Numbered from the stretch's first letter, positions 7,923 to 17,266 are shown. The stretch: DNA of 64,000 nucleotides from Enterococcaceae bacterium OF42-14pH9A (GCA_027692465.1 JAQEYU010000004.1:17855-81854), one strand, 5' to 3'. Numbers and translations: made by a program. The notes: a model not told the origin generated them from the sequence alone.

Positions 7923-8996
7923 ATGATTGAAGTTATCAATCTGAAAAAAGTGTTCGATAACGGGTTCGAGGCACTGAAGTCGGTGAACTTCACCATCGAA
8001 AAGGGTGACCTCGTCTGTCTGCTTGGCCCTTCCGGCTGCGGTAAATCCACGATCTTGAACATGATCGCCGGTTTATTGACACCGACATCCGGCGACATCA
8101 AGTTTTCCGGTAATTCCGTCGTCAAGACAGAACCGAAAGATCGTAACATCGGCTTTGTATTCCAAAATTATGCGCTGTATCCTCATATGACGACATTTGA
8201 AAATGTCATGTTTCCTCTGACTGTCGGCAAACATAAAAAGACCAAAGAAGAAGCACAGGCAATCGCCGAAAAATATATGAAGCTCACCAATATCGAAGAG
8301 CTGCGGGACAAAAAGCCCGGCACACTCTCCGGCGGTCAGCAGCAGCGTGTCGCCATCACTCGTGCACTGGTCCAAAATCCGGAAGTCCTGCTTTTGGATG
8401 AACCACTGAGTAACCTGGATGCTCGTCTGCGTTTGAAGATCCGTGAAGAGATTCGCCGACTGGTAAAAGAAGTCGGAATCACGACCATCTTCGTTACCCA
8501 CGACCAGGAAGAAGCCCTTTCCATCAGTGACAAGATCATCTTGATGAATGAAGGCGTAGTCCAACAAGACGACGATCCGCAAAACCTGTATCTGGAACCT
8601 GCCAACCTGTTTGTTGCCCAATTTATCGGAAATCCTATCATCAATATCCTGCCGGTAGAAGTTCGTGACGGTCACATGCACTATGAAGCCTTCAGCGTTC
8701 CTGTCGATCGCTTTGTGGCAGAACGCTTCAAAGAAAACATGCCGGATGGCAATTACGTTCTGGGAATCCGCCCGGAAGATGTCCTGCCGGTAGCCGGTGA
8801 AGGCGCGTTTGGCGCGACTGTCCACGGGGTAGAACTGATCGGCCGCGAACGCATCTTGAACTTTGAGATCGGCAGCCACCACTTGAAATCCATCGTCAGC
8901 ATCGAAAATGAGATCCAAGAAGGAGCCGAGCTGACCTTTGACTTTGCCTATCAAAAGGCCTTTATCTTTAAAGAAGACGGGACCAGGATCTACTGA
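7923..8996 (+). CDS. ABC importer ATPase, UgpC/MsmK-like
   Basis: Cytoplasmic ATPase of 357 residues that powers a carbohydrate or glycerol-phosphate importer. Walker A GPSGCGKST, signature LSGGQQQR, Walker B VLLLDEPLSNLDAR and the switch His in VTHDQEEA are all present. The C-terminal third (from about 235) is the TOBE-type regulatory domain of the CUT1 family. ATG 7923 is chosen for its GGAGGATTT site rather than the upstream in-frame ATG. The stop overlaps the next start (TGATG), so the genes are translationally coupled. Shared ATPases of this type can serve several importers, but here it leads its own operon. Confidence 0.9.
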   Translation: MIEVINLKKVFDNGFEALKSVNFTIEKGDLVCLLGPSGCGKSTILNMIAGLLTPTSGDIKFSGNSVVKTEPKDRNIGFVFQNYALYPHMTTFENVMFPLTVGKHKKTKEEAQAIAEKYMKLTNIEELRDKKPGTLSGGQQQRVAITRALVQNPEVLLLDEPLSNLDARLRLKIREEIRRLVKEVGITTIFVTHDQEEALSISDKIILMNEGVVQQDDDPQNLYLEPANLFVAQFIGNPIINILPVEVRDGHMHYEAFSVPVDRFVAERFKENMPDGNYVLGIRPEDVLPVAGEGAFGATVHGVELIGRERILNFEIGSHHLKSIVSIENEIQEGAELTFDFAYQKAFIFKEDGTRIY

Positions 8997-9880
8997 TGTT
9001 CAAGAAGAACAACTACAACCCGGAAAACCAGCCCAAAGCATGGCTCTTCCTTCTGCCATCTTTGGTGATCATTCTGGTATTTTCCATCTATCCGCTGATT
9101 CGTTCCTTTGCCATGAGTTTCCAAAAAGGCTCGCTGATCAATATGCGGCCGGCCGGTCTGGAAAACTATGAAAAAATCCTCAGCGATCCGGTATTCTGGC
9201 GGGCGCTGAAAAACACCGCCTGGTATGCCTTTTTGACGGTGCCGGTAGCCTTGCTCCTCGGCTTGGGGATTGCCTGGATCATCTTTGAAAAAGTCAAACA
9301 CAAGAGCTTTTTCGAAACGATCTTCTTTATGCCTTATGTCACCAGTACGATTGCTATCGGGATCGTCTTTCGTTACTTCTTCAACGGCGACTACGGGATC
9401 ATCAACTATGGTTTGAGCTTCTTTGGCATCAAAGGCCTCAACTGGTTGGACAGTGTCGATCTCTCGATGCCGACCTTGATCATCTTCGGTATCTGGAGCT
9501 CGCTGGCCTTCAACATCATCATCTTGTTGGGTGGTCTGCGCAATATTGATGAAGAACACTATAAGATCGCTAAAATGTTCGGTGCCACCGACGGCGAAAT
9601 TTTCCGCCGCATCACCTTGCCGCAGCTGATTCCGACGATGACATTCTTATTGACGGTCAATATCATCGGTGCCTTCAAAGTGTATACTCAAGTGTATGCC
9701 TTGTTTGCCGGCCAACCGGGGATTGCCAAGAGTGCAGTCACCGCAGTGTACTACATTTACGACAAGTTCCATATCGCCGGACGTCCGGGCGTGGCAATGG
9801 CCGCAACGGTGGTCTTGTTCCTGGTGATTCTGGCTTGTACCTTTATCCAACGAAAAATCATCAAGAAAGTGGGGGAATAA
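8996..9880 (+). CDS. ABC importer permease, UgpA/MalF-like
   Basis: Inner-membrane permease of 294 residues with six predicted membrane segments, the usual size for CUT1-family sugar permeases. The cytoplasmic coupling motif lies around DEEHYKIAKMFGATDGEIFRRITLPQL, the EAA loop that contacts the ATPase. Starts one base inside the ATPase stop codon and is followed after 3 bases by the partner permease. Works with genes at 7923, 9884 and 12005. Confidence 0.9.
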   Translation: MFKKNNYNPENQPKAWLFLLPSLVIILVFSIYPLIRSFAMSFQKGSLINMRPAGLENYEKILSDPVFWRALKNTAWYAFLTVPVALLLGLGIAWIIFEKVKHKSFFETIFFMPYVTSTIAIGIVFRYFFNGDYGIINYGLSFFGIKGLNWLDSVDLSMPTLIIFGIWSSLAFNIIILLGGLRNIDEEHYKIAKMFGATDGEIFRRITLPQLIPTMTFLLTVNIIGAFKVYTQVYALFAGQPGIAKSAVTAVYYIYDKFHIAGRPGVAMAATVVLFLVILACTFIQRKIIKKVGE

Positions 9881-9883
9881 GCC

Positions 9884-10702
9884 GTGAAACGAGTCGTAAA
9901 TATCATCTGTATGATCTTTTTGATTGTGATGGCCATCATCACTGTTTTCCCATTCATCTATATGATTTTGGGAGGCTTGATGACCCGTTCGGAAGTGACC
10001 AGCATTCCGCCGACCATCATCCCGAAAAGCTTCCAGTTCTCAAACTTTATCGATGTCTTTGACAAAGCGCCTTTTGTCCGCTACTTCTTCAATACCGTGT
10101 TCGTCTCAGCAGTCACGACGATTGCGACCTTGATTACAGCAGTGCTGGCATCCTTTGCACTGACCAGCTTGGAGTTCAAATTCAAAAAAGTGGTAATCGC
10201 GATTATGGTTTCTCTCTTGATGGTGCCGTATGAATCCATCATCTTTACCAACTTCAATACCGTCGCTAAACTGGGCCTGCTGAATACCTATGCAGCCCTG
10301 ATTATTCCTTTTTTGACCAGTATCTTCTATATTTACTACCTGAACAGTTACCTGAACGGGATCTCGCTGTCTTATTACAAGGCAGCCAAGATTGACGGTG
10401 CCAGTGATCTGGAATACATCCGCCGTATTTTAATCCCGATGATCAAACCGGCTCTGGTGACAGTGGGGATCTTGACCTTTATCTCCAGCTGGAATTCCTT
10501 CTTGTGGCCGTTGTTGGTAACCAATGACAAAGATCACCGCCTGTTGAACAACGGGTTGTCCGCCTTCACCACTGAAAGCGGCAGTGACGTGCATCTGCAG
10601 TTGGCAGCAGCGACACTGACAGTCATTCCGATCTTGATCATCTACTTCGTGTTCCGCAAAGAAATCATTCGAGGGGTGGCAAAAAATGGGATCAAAGGCT
10701 AA
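9884..10702 (+). CDS. ABC importer permease, UgpE/MalG-like
   Basis: Second permease, 272 residues, six membrane segments, with the EAA loop SYYKAAKIDGASDLEYIRRI. It starts with GTG, preceded by GGGGGAATAA. Its 3' end overlaps the metallo-beta-lactamase gene by 17 bases, showing that the next gene is an integral member of the operon and not a later chance neighbour. The solute is not defined by the permeases alone. Confidence 0.9.
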   Translation: MKRVVNIICMIFLIVMAIITVFPFIYMILGGLMTRSEVTSIPPTIIPKSFQFSNFIDVFDKAPFVRYFFNTVFVSAVTTIATLITAVLASFALTSLEFKFKKVVIAIMVSLLMVPYESIIFTNFNTVAKLGLLNTYAALIIPFLTSIFYIYYLNSYLNGISLSYYKAAKIDGASDLEYIRRILIPMIKPALVTVGILTFISSWNSFLWPLLVTNDKDHRLLNNGLSAFTTESGSDVHLQLAAATLTVIPILIIYFVFRKEIIRGVAKNGIKG

Positions 10703-11978
10703 AACGACCGTCACTTTTCACAGTGGGATCCTGACGATCGGCGGCACCGTCATCGAAGTCCGCTATGGGGATGCCCACATCTTCTTTGACTTTGGCACGG
10801 AATACCGGCCGGAGCTGGGCTTACAAGACGACCAGTTGTCTACCCTGTTGGACAATCGTCTGATTCCGAAGCTGAAAGATATTTATGATCCGCGCCTGGG
10901 TTATGAATACCAGGGAACAGCGGTGGCAGATTTCCAACACACGGCCGTCTTCTTGTCTCATGCCCATCTGGATCATTCGAAAATGATCAATTACCTGGAT
11001 CCGGCGATTCCGCTGTATACCTTGAAGGAAACCGACGCGATCTTGCGTTCATTGAACCGCAATGGGGACTTCTTGATTCCTTCGCCTTTTGAAGCAGCCA
11101 ACTTTACGCGGAACATGATCGGGCTCAATGCCGGTGATGTCGTTGAAATCGGTGAAATCACGGTGACAATCCTGCCGGTAGATCACGATGCGTATGGTGC
11201 TGCGGCCCTCTTGATCCGGACCCCGGACAAGTTTCTGGTGTATACCGGCGATCTGCGGCTGCACGGCTACGATCGGCAGTTGACCATTGATTTTTGTGAA
11301 CGGGCAAAAGGTTGCGATCTCTTGATGATGGAAGGCGTCAGCATTTCCTTTGATGACCGTCCGGCAGATCCGACTGAAACCATCAAGATTCTCAGTGAAG
11401 CAGACTTGGTCCAACAGTTGGTCCGTCTGGAAAACGAGAATCCGCAGCGACAATTAACCTTCAACGGCTATCCGGCTAACGTGAAACGTTTTGCTAAAAT
11501 CGTTGAGCTGTCACCGCGAACCGTGGTACTGGAAGCCAACATGGCTGCATTATTGCAAGAAGTCTTGGGGATCAGCGCCAATTATTACTATGCTGATCCG
11601 GAACATCGGATCGCCTCATTGGCTGACGAATTGGAAATTCCACTGGCCGTCTTGTTAACAGACGATCACCAGTATTTGTGGCAGATAGTCGACGGTTTTG
11701 AAAACCTGCAGGCAGGCGGTATGTATTTCCATATCGATGCCCAACCATTGGGAGATTTTGACCCCGCCTATCAAGTCTTTTTGGATCTTTTGGCAAGCCT
11801 GGATGTGGAATTTGTACGATTGGCTTGCTCGGGTCATGCCTTTCCTGATGACCTGGCTAAGATCATCGACATGATCCAACCGAAAACTTTGGTTCCAATC
11901 CATACTTTGAAGCCGGAAAAACTGGTGAATCCGTATGGTGAAAGAATTCTTCCCACTCGTGGGGAGACAATCTCATAA
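10686..11978 (+). CDS. RNase J-like metallo-beta-lactamase (beta-CASP) protein in the importer operon
   Basis: Protein of 430 residues with a metallo-beta-lactamase fold. The Zn motif HAHLDH is at 92-97, the DHDAYGA and TGDLRLHG motifs follow, the middle region (about 255-300) resembles a beta-CASP domain, and the C terminus has SGHAFPDDLAKIID then PIHT, as in the RMMBL segment of RNase J-type nucleases. It lacks the long C-terminal domain of true RNase J (about 555 residues). The start has its own GAGGGGTGG site and overlaps the permease gene by 17 bases. A nuclease or phosphodiesterase acting on an imported phosphodiester is a possible role; this is inference. Confidence 0.8.
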   Translation: MGSKAKTTVTFHSGILTIGGTVIEVRYGDAHIFFDFGTEYRPELGLQDDQLSTLLDNRLIPKLKDIYDPRLGYEYQGTAVADFQHTAVFLSHAHLDHSKMINYLDPAIPLYTLKETDAILRSLNRNGDFLIPSPFEAANFTRNMIGLNAGDVVEIGEITVTILPVDHDAYGAAALLIRTPDKFLVYTGDLRLHGYDRQLTIDFCERAKGCDLLMMEGVSISFDDRPADPTETIKILSEADLVQQLVRLENENPQRQLTFNGYPANVKRFAKIVELSPRTVVLEANMAALLQEVLGISANYYYADPEHRIASLADELEIPLAVLLTDDHQYLWQIVDGFENLQAGGMYFHIDAQPLGDFDPAYQVFLDLLASLDVEFVRLACSGHAFPDDLAKIIDMIQPKTLVPIHTLKPEKLVNPYGERILPTRGETIS

Positions 11979-12004
11979 AAACTTTTTTTAAAGGAGAGTC
12001 AAAA

Positions 12005-13303
12005 ATGAAGTTCAAAAAAATGGGTACTGTGGTATTGGCTGCAGCAGCGATGGTTGCATTGGCAGCTTGCGGCAACTCAGGCAACGACAGCAAAGGCGGC
12101 GACTCAAAAGGCGACGACAGCAAAATCGTCACTGAGATCACCAAAGACACGGAGATCACTTTCTGGCACGCAATGAACGGTGCCCAAGAAGAAGCGTTGA
12201 CAAAGATCACCGACGACTTCATGAAAGCAAATCCAAAGATCAAAGTTACTCTGCAAAACCAAGGTCAATACTCTGATATGCAAGCAAAAATCAACTCGAC
12301 GCTGCAATCACCAAAAGACCTGCCGACTATCACCCAAGCTTATCCAGGCTGGTTGTGGAACGCAGCTCAAGAAGACATGTTGGTTGACTTGAAACCATTG
12401 ATGGACGACAAAACCATCGGCTGGGGCGACCAAGAAGCTATCCGCGAACCACTGTTGAAAGGTGCGGAAATCGACGGCAAACAATACGGTATCCCATTCA
12501 ACAAATCGACTGAAGCATTGGTTTACAATGCCGATATGCTGAAAAAATACGGTGTTGAAGTGCCTAAGACAATGGAAGAATTCGCCCAAGCATGTAAAGA
12601 CATCTACGAAAAATCAAATCACGAAGTTGTCGGTGGCGGTTTTGACTCTCTGAACAACTACTACACAATCGGTATGGAAAACCAAGGTGTGGAATTCACT
12701 AAAGACCTTGATTTTGCCAGTGATGAATCCAAATCAGTTATCGATTACTACTTGGAAGGCATCAAAGACGGCTCTATGCGGATCGCCGGTTCCGACAAAT
12801 ACTTGTCCGGTCCTTTCGCCAACGAAAAAGTGGCAATGTTCATCGGTTCAATCGCTGGTGAAGGCTACGTGAAGAGCGATACAGAAGGTAAATTCGAATA
12901 CGGCGTAGCACCTCGTCCTGACAAGAAAAACATCCAACAAGGGACAGACGTCTACATGTTCTCAGAAGCAACTCCGGAACAACAAACAGCAGCTTACCTG
13001 TTGTTGAAATACATGGCACAACCGGAAGTACAATTGTACTGGGCTGAAAAGACCGGTTACATGCCAATCGTTGAATCTGTTTTGGAATCTGATGAATACA
13101 AATCTTCTACAGAAACTAAAGTACCAGCTATCCTGGAAGAAGCAACCAAAGATTTGTTCGCATTGCCTGTAACTGAAAATGCAGACCCTGCTTACAACCA
13201 AGTTCGTACAATCATGGAAAACATCTTGTCCAATCCTGACGGCAAGACAGACGATATGATCAAACAAGGCGTTTCCGAATTGGAAGACGCTTGGAACCAA
13301 TAA
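12005..13303 (+). CDS. Lipoprotein solute-binding protein, UgpB-like
   Basis: Extracytoplasmic family 1 solute-binding protein, 432 residues. Signal peptide with lipobox ALAAC, lipidated Cys22, then a Gly/Ser/Asp-rich linker to about residue 45. The mature start EITFWHAMNGAQEEAL resembles UgpB and related glycerol-phosphate or oligosaccharide binding proteins. It is last in the operon, after the importer ATPase, two permeases and the metallo-beta-lactamase protein, with a strong GGAGAG site and a terminator after it. The ligand could be glycerol-3-phosphate, a glycerophosphodiester or a sugar; sequence alone does not settle it. Confidence 0.88.
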   Translation: MKFKKMGTVVLAAAAMVALAACGNSGNDSKGGDSKGDDSKIVTEITKDTEITFWHAMNGAQEEALTKITDDFMKANPKIKVTLQNQGQYSDMQAKINSTLQSPKDLPTITQAYPGWLWNAAQEDMLVDLKPLMDDKTIGWGDQEAIREPLLKGAEIDGKQYGIPFNKSTEALVYNADMLKKYGVEVPKTMEEFAQACKDIYEKSNHEVVGGGFDSLNNYYTIGMENQGVEFTKDLDFASDESKSVIDYYLEGIKDGSMRIAGSDKYLSGPFANEKVAMFIGSIAGEGYVKSDTEGKFEYGVAPRPDKKNIQQGTDVYMFSEATPEQQTAAYLLLKYMAQPEVQLYWAEKTGYMPIVESVLESDEYKSSTETKVPAILEEATKDLFALPVTENADPAYNQVRTIMENILSNPDGKTDDMIKQGVSELEDAWNQ

Positions 13304-13313
13304 GATCTGACAT

Positions 13314-13353
13314 AAAAACCGCCGCCGAGCCTTTGTGCTTGGCGGCGGTTTTT
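13314..13353. terminator. Bidirectional terminator between the importer and SMR genes
   Basis: 17-base arms (13314-13330, 13337-13353) with one mismatch and a 6-base loop, with A-run at the left and T-run at the right. It serves the convergent importer operon and SMR gene. Confidence 0.85.
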
Positions 13354-13387
13354 GCATAAGCAGCGAGTAGGAGCTGCCGCTGTCATT

Positions 13388-13708
13388 TTAATGCCCGCCG
13401 GTAACTTTGATCCCTATGATACCTACCAGCAACAAACCGACAAACAGCCAAGTGATGGGCGCTAGCTTGTCGTGGAAGAAAACGACACCGATAATAATCG
13501 AGCCGACCGCACCGATCCCGGTCCAAATCGGATACGAGAGGCTCATCGGGAGTGTTTTGATGGCCTTCGAAAGAAAATAAAAGCTGGCGACCATACCCAA
13601 TACGCAATAGACAGCGTAGTTCAGCTTACTGAAGCCATTGCTTTGTTTCATCATCGTTGACCAAAAAACCTCCAAACCTCCTGCCAAAATCAAATCCAAC
13701 CATGCCAT
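13388..13708 (-). CDS. Small multidrug resistance transporter, SugE/Gdx-like
   Basis: Four-helix inner-membrane exporter, 106 residues, working as a dimer. The essential Glu13 is in GGLEVFW, and SYPIWTGIGAVGSIIIG matches the loop and third helix of SMR proteins. The sequence around Glu13 and the GIGAVG motif is closer to SugE/Gdx (guanidinium exporters) than to EmrE. Ribosome site AAAGGATG. A promoter lies about 310 bases upstream at 14023-14050, so the mRNA has a long structured leader ending in a terminator-like hairpin; expression is probably controlled by attenuation. Confidence 0.85.
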   Translation of the reverse strand: MAWLDLILAGGLEVFWSTMMKQSNGFSKLNYAVYCVLGMVASFYFLSKAIKTLPMSLSYPIWTGIGAVGSIIIGVVFFHDKLAPITWLFVGLLLVGIIGIKVTGGH

Positions 13709-14016
13709 AATCGATCATCCTTTCTTTCAGAGCCATCCTTATTCGTTAGGTGGCTTTTTTGAAATCCGCCTGTTGCTTTGCGGCGGACGGTGTTGGCAGA
13801 CCGTCCGGGACAAAATAAAAAAGAGGTAATCCATTCCTACTATGACCTGACGGAATGGATGGCCTCTTTACGCTGCCCGGCAGCAGCGTGAATTCGTTAT
13901 TGGATTTACATGTTTGATTGCGCGTTGTCACTGGCAAGTGCCAAAGACAATAAGGTACTGAAGGGCTGTTCATCTAAGAGAAGAACGGCCGTGGTGTGTT
14001 GAATATTTTCAACAAC
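13709..14016 (-). promoter_or_regulatory. Structured 5' leader of the SMR gene (candidate riboswitch or attenuator)
   Basis: Transcript side is the minus strand. In order after the promoter: a hairpin TGTTGAA/TTCAACA, a hairpin GGCCGTTC/GAACAGCC with 4-bp and 3-bp parts, a TGGCA/TGCCA stem, ACGCTGC/GCAGCGT, and then an 18-base-arm hairpin (13852-13869 with 13820-13837, two mismatches) followed by a T-rich run (13811-13819), which is a premature terminator. Three smaller hairpins lie between it and the ATG. I could not match the guanidine-I, -II or -III core motifs, so the class is open. Confidence 0.55.
13811..13869 (-). terminator. Attenuator hairpin in the SMR leader
   Basis: Arms 13820-13837 and 13852-13869 pair with two mismatches. 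On the minus strand a T-rich run follows at once. About 100 bases remain to the SMR start, so this would stop transcription before the gene. Confidence 0.65.
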
Positions 14017-14022
14017 AGAGCC

Positions 14023-14050
14023 ATTCTATCACATGGCGGGGGGAAGTCAA
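14023..14050 (-). promoter_or_regulatory. Promoter of the SMR gene
   Basis: Minus-strand TTGACT (14045-14050), 16-base spacer, TAGAAT (14023-14028). It lies downstream of the purine permease gene and reads into the long SMR leader. Confidence 0.6.
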
Positions 14051-14129
14051 TCACAAACCCTTAGGCTGAAAACAGCTCACCGCCCAATAATCTTTCGTTT
14101 CATAGATGAAGTCGTCCTTTCTAAAGAGC

Positions 14130-15422
14130 CTATGAAGCCAAAGCCTGAATGAAAAACATAACGACGAAAAGCGCGGAGATAATCCAGTTTGCCCATGAGA
14201 CTTTGCCGGCTTCTCCTAAACAAATCTTAATCAGGACATAGGCGATAAATGCAATACCCATGCCGCTGGTAATACTGAAGGTGAAAGGAATCATGGTGAT
14301 GAATAAGACGGAAGCGAAAATATCCGGCTTGTCTTCGATGAGATCAATATTGACGATACTCTGAAACATATTGATTCCGATGAGAATCAAGACAGGCGTA
14401 GTTGCCAAGGTGGGCACCAAGCGGTAGATGGGTAGAAACAACAGCGAACCCAGAAACAATAACCCCACAAAAACATTGGTCAAGCCGGTTTTGCCACCGG
14501 AGGAAATAGCTGCTTCACTCTCCAATGCCGAGATGGTAGAAGTGGTGCCAAAAATGGCAGCCAAACAGGTACTAATGCCGACGAAAAAGCCGATTTTGTT
14601 GATGCTCTCCTTACTCTTCACTTCATCTAGCTGAATGGGAACCGTGCCAATTGTCTCAAAAATCACGGTTAGAGAAAGCGACAACACCGCACTCCAAAGA
14701 TGAGGATTGCCAAAACCTTTGGCAGTCAAGGGCGCAAAAAAACCAAGGTAATCGCGCAGCGGCTGTACCAAGGAAAAGGAGACAGTAGGAAAAGGGCTGA
14801 GACGCAGTAGGTAAAAAATGACAGAGCCTAAAAGAATAATCAGCAGAAAATTGCTTTTGATTTTTTTTAAATGCAAGGTGATTCCCAAGACCAACAGCAA
14901 AAGAACCAGCAGGATCGTTGGGTGGGCAAATGAGGTCATTTTCAGGAATTGATTTTTGTTGATTTGGATCACGTTGGCAGATTCCAGACCCAAAAAGATC
15001 AAGTAAAGGCCAATGCCGGCGCGGATACCAATCTTGAAGTTGGGGGAGATGGCACGGTCCAGATATTGCAAAATAGGAGTTAGGCTGATTAAAGCCACTA
15101 CCAAACCGCTGAAGAACACCGCGGTCAAAGATTCTTGAATCGTCAATGTCCCTGAGCTGACCAGCCCATAGCTGACATAGGCGTTGATCCCCATAGCAGG
15201 CGCAATTTGAAATGGTAAATTCAAAAAAATACCCATTAAAATAGTTCCGGCTGCAGTTGCCAGAATAGAAGCAATCACGCCATTTTCATAGGAAATCCCC
15301 GTGACAGACAAGACCTGAGCATTGATAATCATGACATAAACCAACGTCACAAAGCCAATGATAGCCGCACTGAACTCTTGTTTTACGCTGGTTTGATGCT
15401 GGGCTAGTTGAAACCGTTGCAT
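14130..15422 (-). CDS. Purine permease, NCS2 / AzgA-like
   Basis: Polytopic membrane protein of 430 residues that imports a nucleobase by cation symport. The early motif LPFQIAPAMGINAYVSYG matches the P-(G/A)-MG-(L/I)-NA signature of adenine/guanine/hypoxanthine permeases (AzgA/PbuG/PbuO branch). About 12-14 hydrophobic segments. ATG 15422 is chosen because GCGAGGAGGGA precedes it; the open frame extends 28 codons further upstream without a ribosome site. No purine riboswitch core is visible upstream. It is divergent from a 5'-nucleotidase family gene, consistent with purine salvage. Confidence 0.82.
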   Translation of the reverse strand: MQRFQLAQHQTSVKQEFSAAIIGFVTLVYVMIINAQVLSVTGISYENGVIASILATAAGTILMGIFLNLPFQIAPAMGINAYVSYGLVSSGTLTIQESLTAVFFSGLVVALISLTPILQYLDRAISPNFKIGIRAGIGLYLIFLGLESANVIQINKNQFLKMTSFAHPTILLVLLLLVLGITLHLKKIKSNFLLIILLGSVIFYLLRLSPFPTVSFSLVQPLRDYLGFFAPLTAKGFGNPHLWSAVLSLSLTVIFETIGTVPIQLDEVKSKESINKIGFFVGISTCLAAIFGTTSTISALESEAAISSGGKTGLTNVFVGLLFLGSLLFLPIYRLVPTLATTPVLILIGINMFQSIVNIDLIEDKPDIFASVLFITMIPFTFSITSGMGIAFIAYVLIKICLGEAGKVSWANWIISALFVVMFFIQALAS

Positions 15423-15696
15423 AAGCAATCCCTCCTCGCTTTTCAGAATAGCATGTTCTCTTGTTTTAAGAAAATGATTCATCAGAAAGCTCGGCTTTAT
15501 TCCCACCGGCAGAGCTTTTTAGGCGTATGTCTTTATGCTGTCGAAAACATCGTCTGCTCTTTTAGCTCCTTGCGAAAAAACTTTAGTAATCGGTTCTTTT
15601 TTGTTAAGATGGCAGAGTGAGGAGAAGTGTCGCAGTGGCTGGAAAACAGTCAGATGGCGACAGGATCTCCAATTTGACGAAGAAGGACTGTTTTAC

Positions 15697-17265
15697 ATGA
15701 AATTGACGATATTGGCTACCAGCGATATGCACGGGTATGTCCTGCCGACGAACTATTCAGAACCGGGACTGGACCTGCCTTTTGGCGCGGCCAAAGCAGC
15801 AACGAAAATGAAAGAACTGGTGGCAGCCAGCGGGACGGATCCGGTGATCAAAATCGAAAACGGAGACTTTATCCAGGGCTCCCCTTTGAGCTATTATGTG
15901 GCAAAGCAAGAACAGCATACGGCGGCCGACCTGACGCAAGTCGTCAATCAGATGGGCTATGATGTTGGTATTTTAGGCAATCATGAGTTCAATTACGGCA
16001 TGGATTATCTGCAGCAGGCGATTGCAAGCTACAATCATCCAATCTTGGCAGCAAATGTGTTGGGTGCAAATGGCCGGCCGTTTTTTGGTCAGCCTTATGT
16101 GATTTTAGAAAAAGGCGGTCTTAAAGTAGCGATTTTAGGTGTTGTGACGCAGTATATCCCTCATTGGGAACAGCCGGGAACGATTAAAGACCTGCAGTTC
16201 AAAGGTTTAGTGGAGACTGCCAAACAATATGTGCCGAAGCTGCGGGAGCTGGCAGATGTCGTAGTCGTTGCATACCACGGCGGCTTTGAGCGGGATTTGG
16301 AGACCGGCGAACCGACGGAACTGCTGACAGGCGAAAATGAAGGGTATCAGCTGCTTCATGAGGTAGCCGGAATCGATGCCTTGGTAACTGGTCATCAGCA
16401 CCGGGAAATCGCTGCGGAGATTAACGGGGTGCCGGTGATCCAGCCGGGGTATCGTGGGGCTTTTGTGGGCGAGATCCAGCTGGAGCTTGAGCGGGATGCG
16501 AAGGGCAGCATCAGCGTGATTGGCTCGACAGCCGCAATTCACAGCGTTGCTGATTCACAGCCCGATGCAAAAATCATGGCCGCCGTGGAGAAGTTGAATC
16601 ATGATTTGGAGATCTGGCTGGATCAACCGGTGGGAAAAGTCGAAGGAAACATGCGGATCACCGACCCGATGATGGCCCGCTTTCATGAGCATCCCTATGT
16701 AGAGTTTATCAACAAGGTCCAATTAGCAGCCAGCCAAGCCAAAGTGTCCGGAACTGCGCTGTTCAATAACGAAGGCCGCGGTTTTGGTGAGACAATCACC
16801 ATGCGGGACATCATCACTAATTATATCTATCCCAATACGTTGGCAGTCTCTGAGATCAGCGGCAGCGATCTGCGGGCAGCTTTGGAACAAACGGCGGATT
16901 ATCTGCAATTGGCAGAAGACGGCAAGCTGGTCTTCAATCCCCGCTTTATCAAGCCGAAACCGCAATACTACAATTATGATATGTATGAAGGGGTCGACTA
17001 CACATTAGATATGACCCGGCCAAAAGGAGAACGAGTGACCCGGCTGCAGCTTGACGGGCACGAGGTTACCGACGATGAAAAGCTTGAGGTCGTGGTCAAT
17101 CAATACCGGGCAGTCGGCGGTGGCAACTACGCTATGTTCACACCGGAAAAAATCATCCGGGAAGTCCAGATCGACATGACCGAACTGATTGCTGATTATC
17201 TGCGGGAGCACCCGGTACTTCAGGCCACTGTCAATAACAACTTTTCGGTATTGCCTGAACAATAA
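15697..17265 (+). CDS. 5'-nucleotidase / 2',3'-cyclic phosphodiesterase family enzyme
   Basis: 522-residue metallophosphoesterase in two domains: an N-terminal catalytic domain with ATSDMHG (Asp10, His12), NGDFIQG, GNHEFNYG and GHQHREI as the two-metal site, and a C-terminal 5'-nucleotidase domain (from about 330) with NNEGRG and the substrate-stacking YDMYEGVDY. It hydrolyses nucleotides or cyclic nucleotides to nucleosides. Unlike UshA or CpdB it has no signal peptide from the chosen ATG (15697), so it is probably cytoplasmic. An in-frame upstream extension to 15535 has no ribosome site. Part of its C-terminal region is duplicated in decayed form at 17515-17630. Confidence 0.85.
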   Translation: MKLTILATSDMHGYVLPTNYSEPGLDLPFGAAKAATKMKELVAASGTDPVIKIENGDFIQGSPLSYYVAKQEQHTAADLTQVVNQMGYDVGILGNHEFNYGMDYLQQAIASYNHPILAANVLGANGRPFFGQPYVILEKGGLKVAILGVVTQYIPHWEQPGTIKDLQFKGLVETAKQYVPKLRELADVVVVAYHGGFERDLETGEPTELLTGENEGYQLLHEVAGIDALVTGHQHREIAAEINGVPVIQPGYRGAFVGEIQLELERDAKGSISVIGSTAAIHSVADSQPDAKIMAAVEKLNHDLEIWLDQPVGKVEGNMRITDPMMARFHEHPYVEFINKVQLAASQAKVSGTALFNNEGRGFGETITMRDIITNYIYPNTLAVSEISGSDLRAALEQTADYLQLAEDGKLVFNPRFIKPKPQYYNYDMYEGVDYTLDMTRPKGERVTRLQLDGHEVTDDEKLEVVVNQYRAVGGGNYAMFTPEKIIREVQIDMTELIADYLREHPVLQATVNNNFSVLPEQ

Positions 17266-17266
17266 A

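Noticed and set aside
13746..13973. 75-codon open frame on the minus strand inside the SMR leader
   Set aside because: No ribosome site before its ATG, and it runs through the terminator hairpin and other stems. More likely a non-coding leader.
13709..14016. Known guanidine riboswitch
   Set aside because: Expected core motifs of classes I-III not found by eye; kept only as an unclassified leader.
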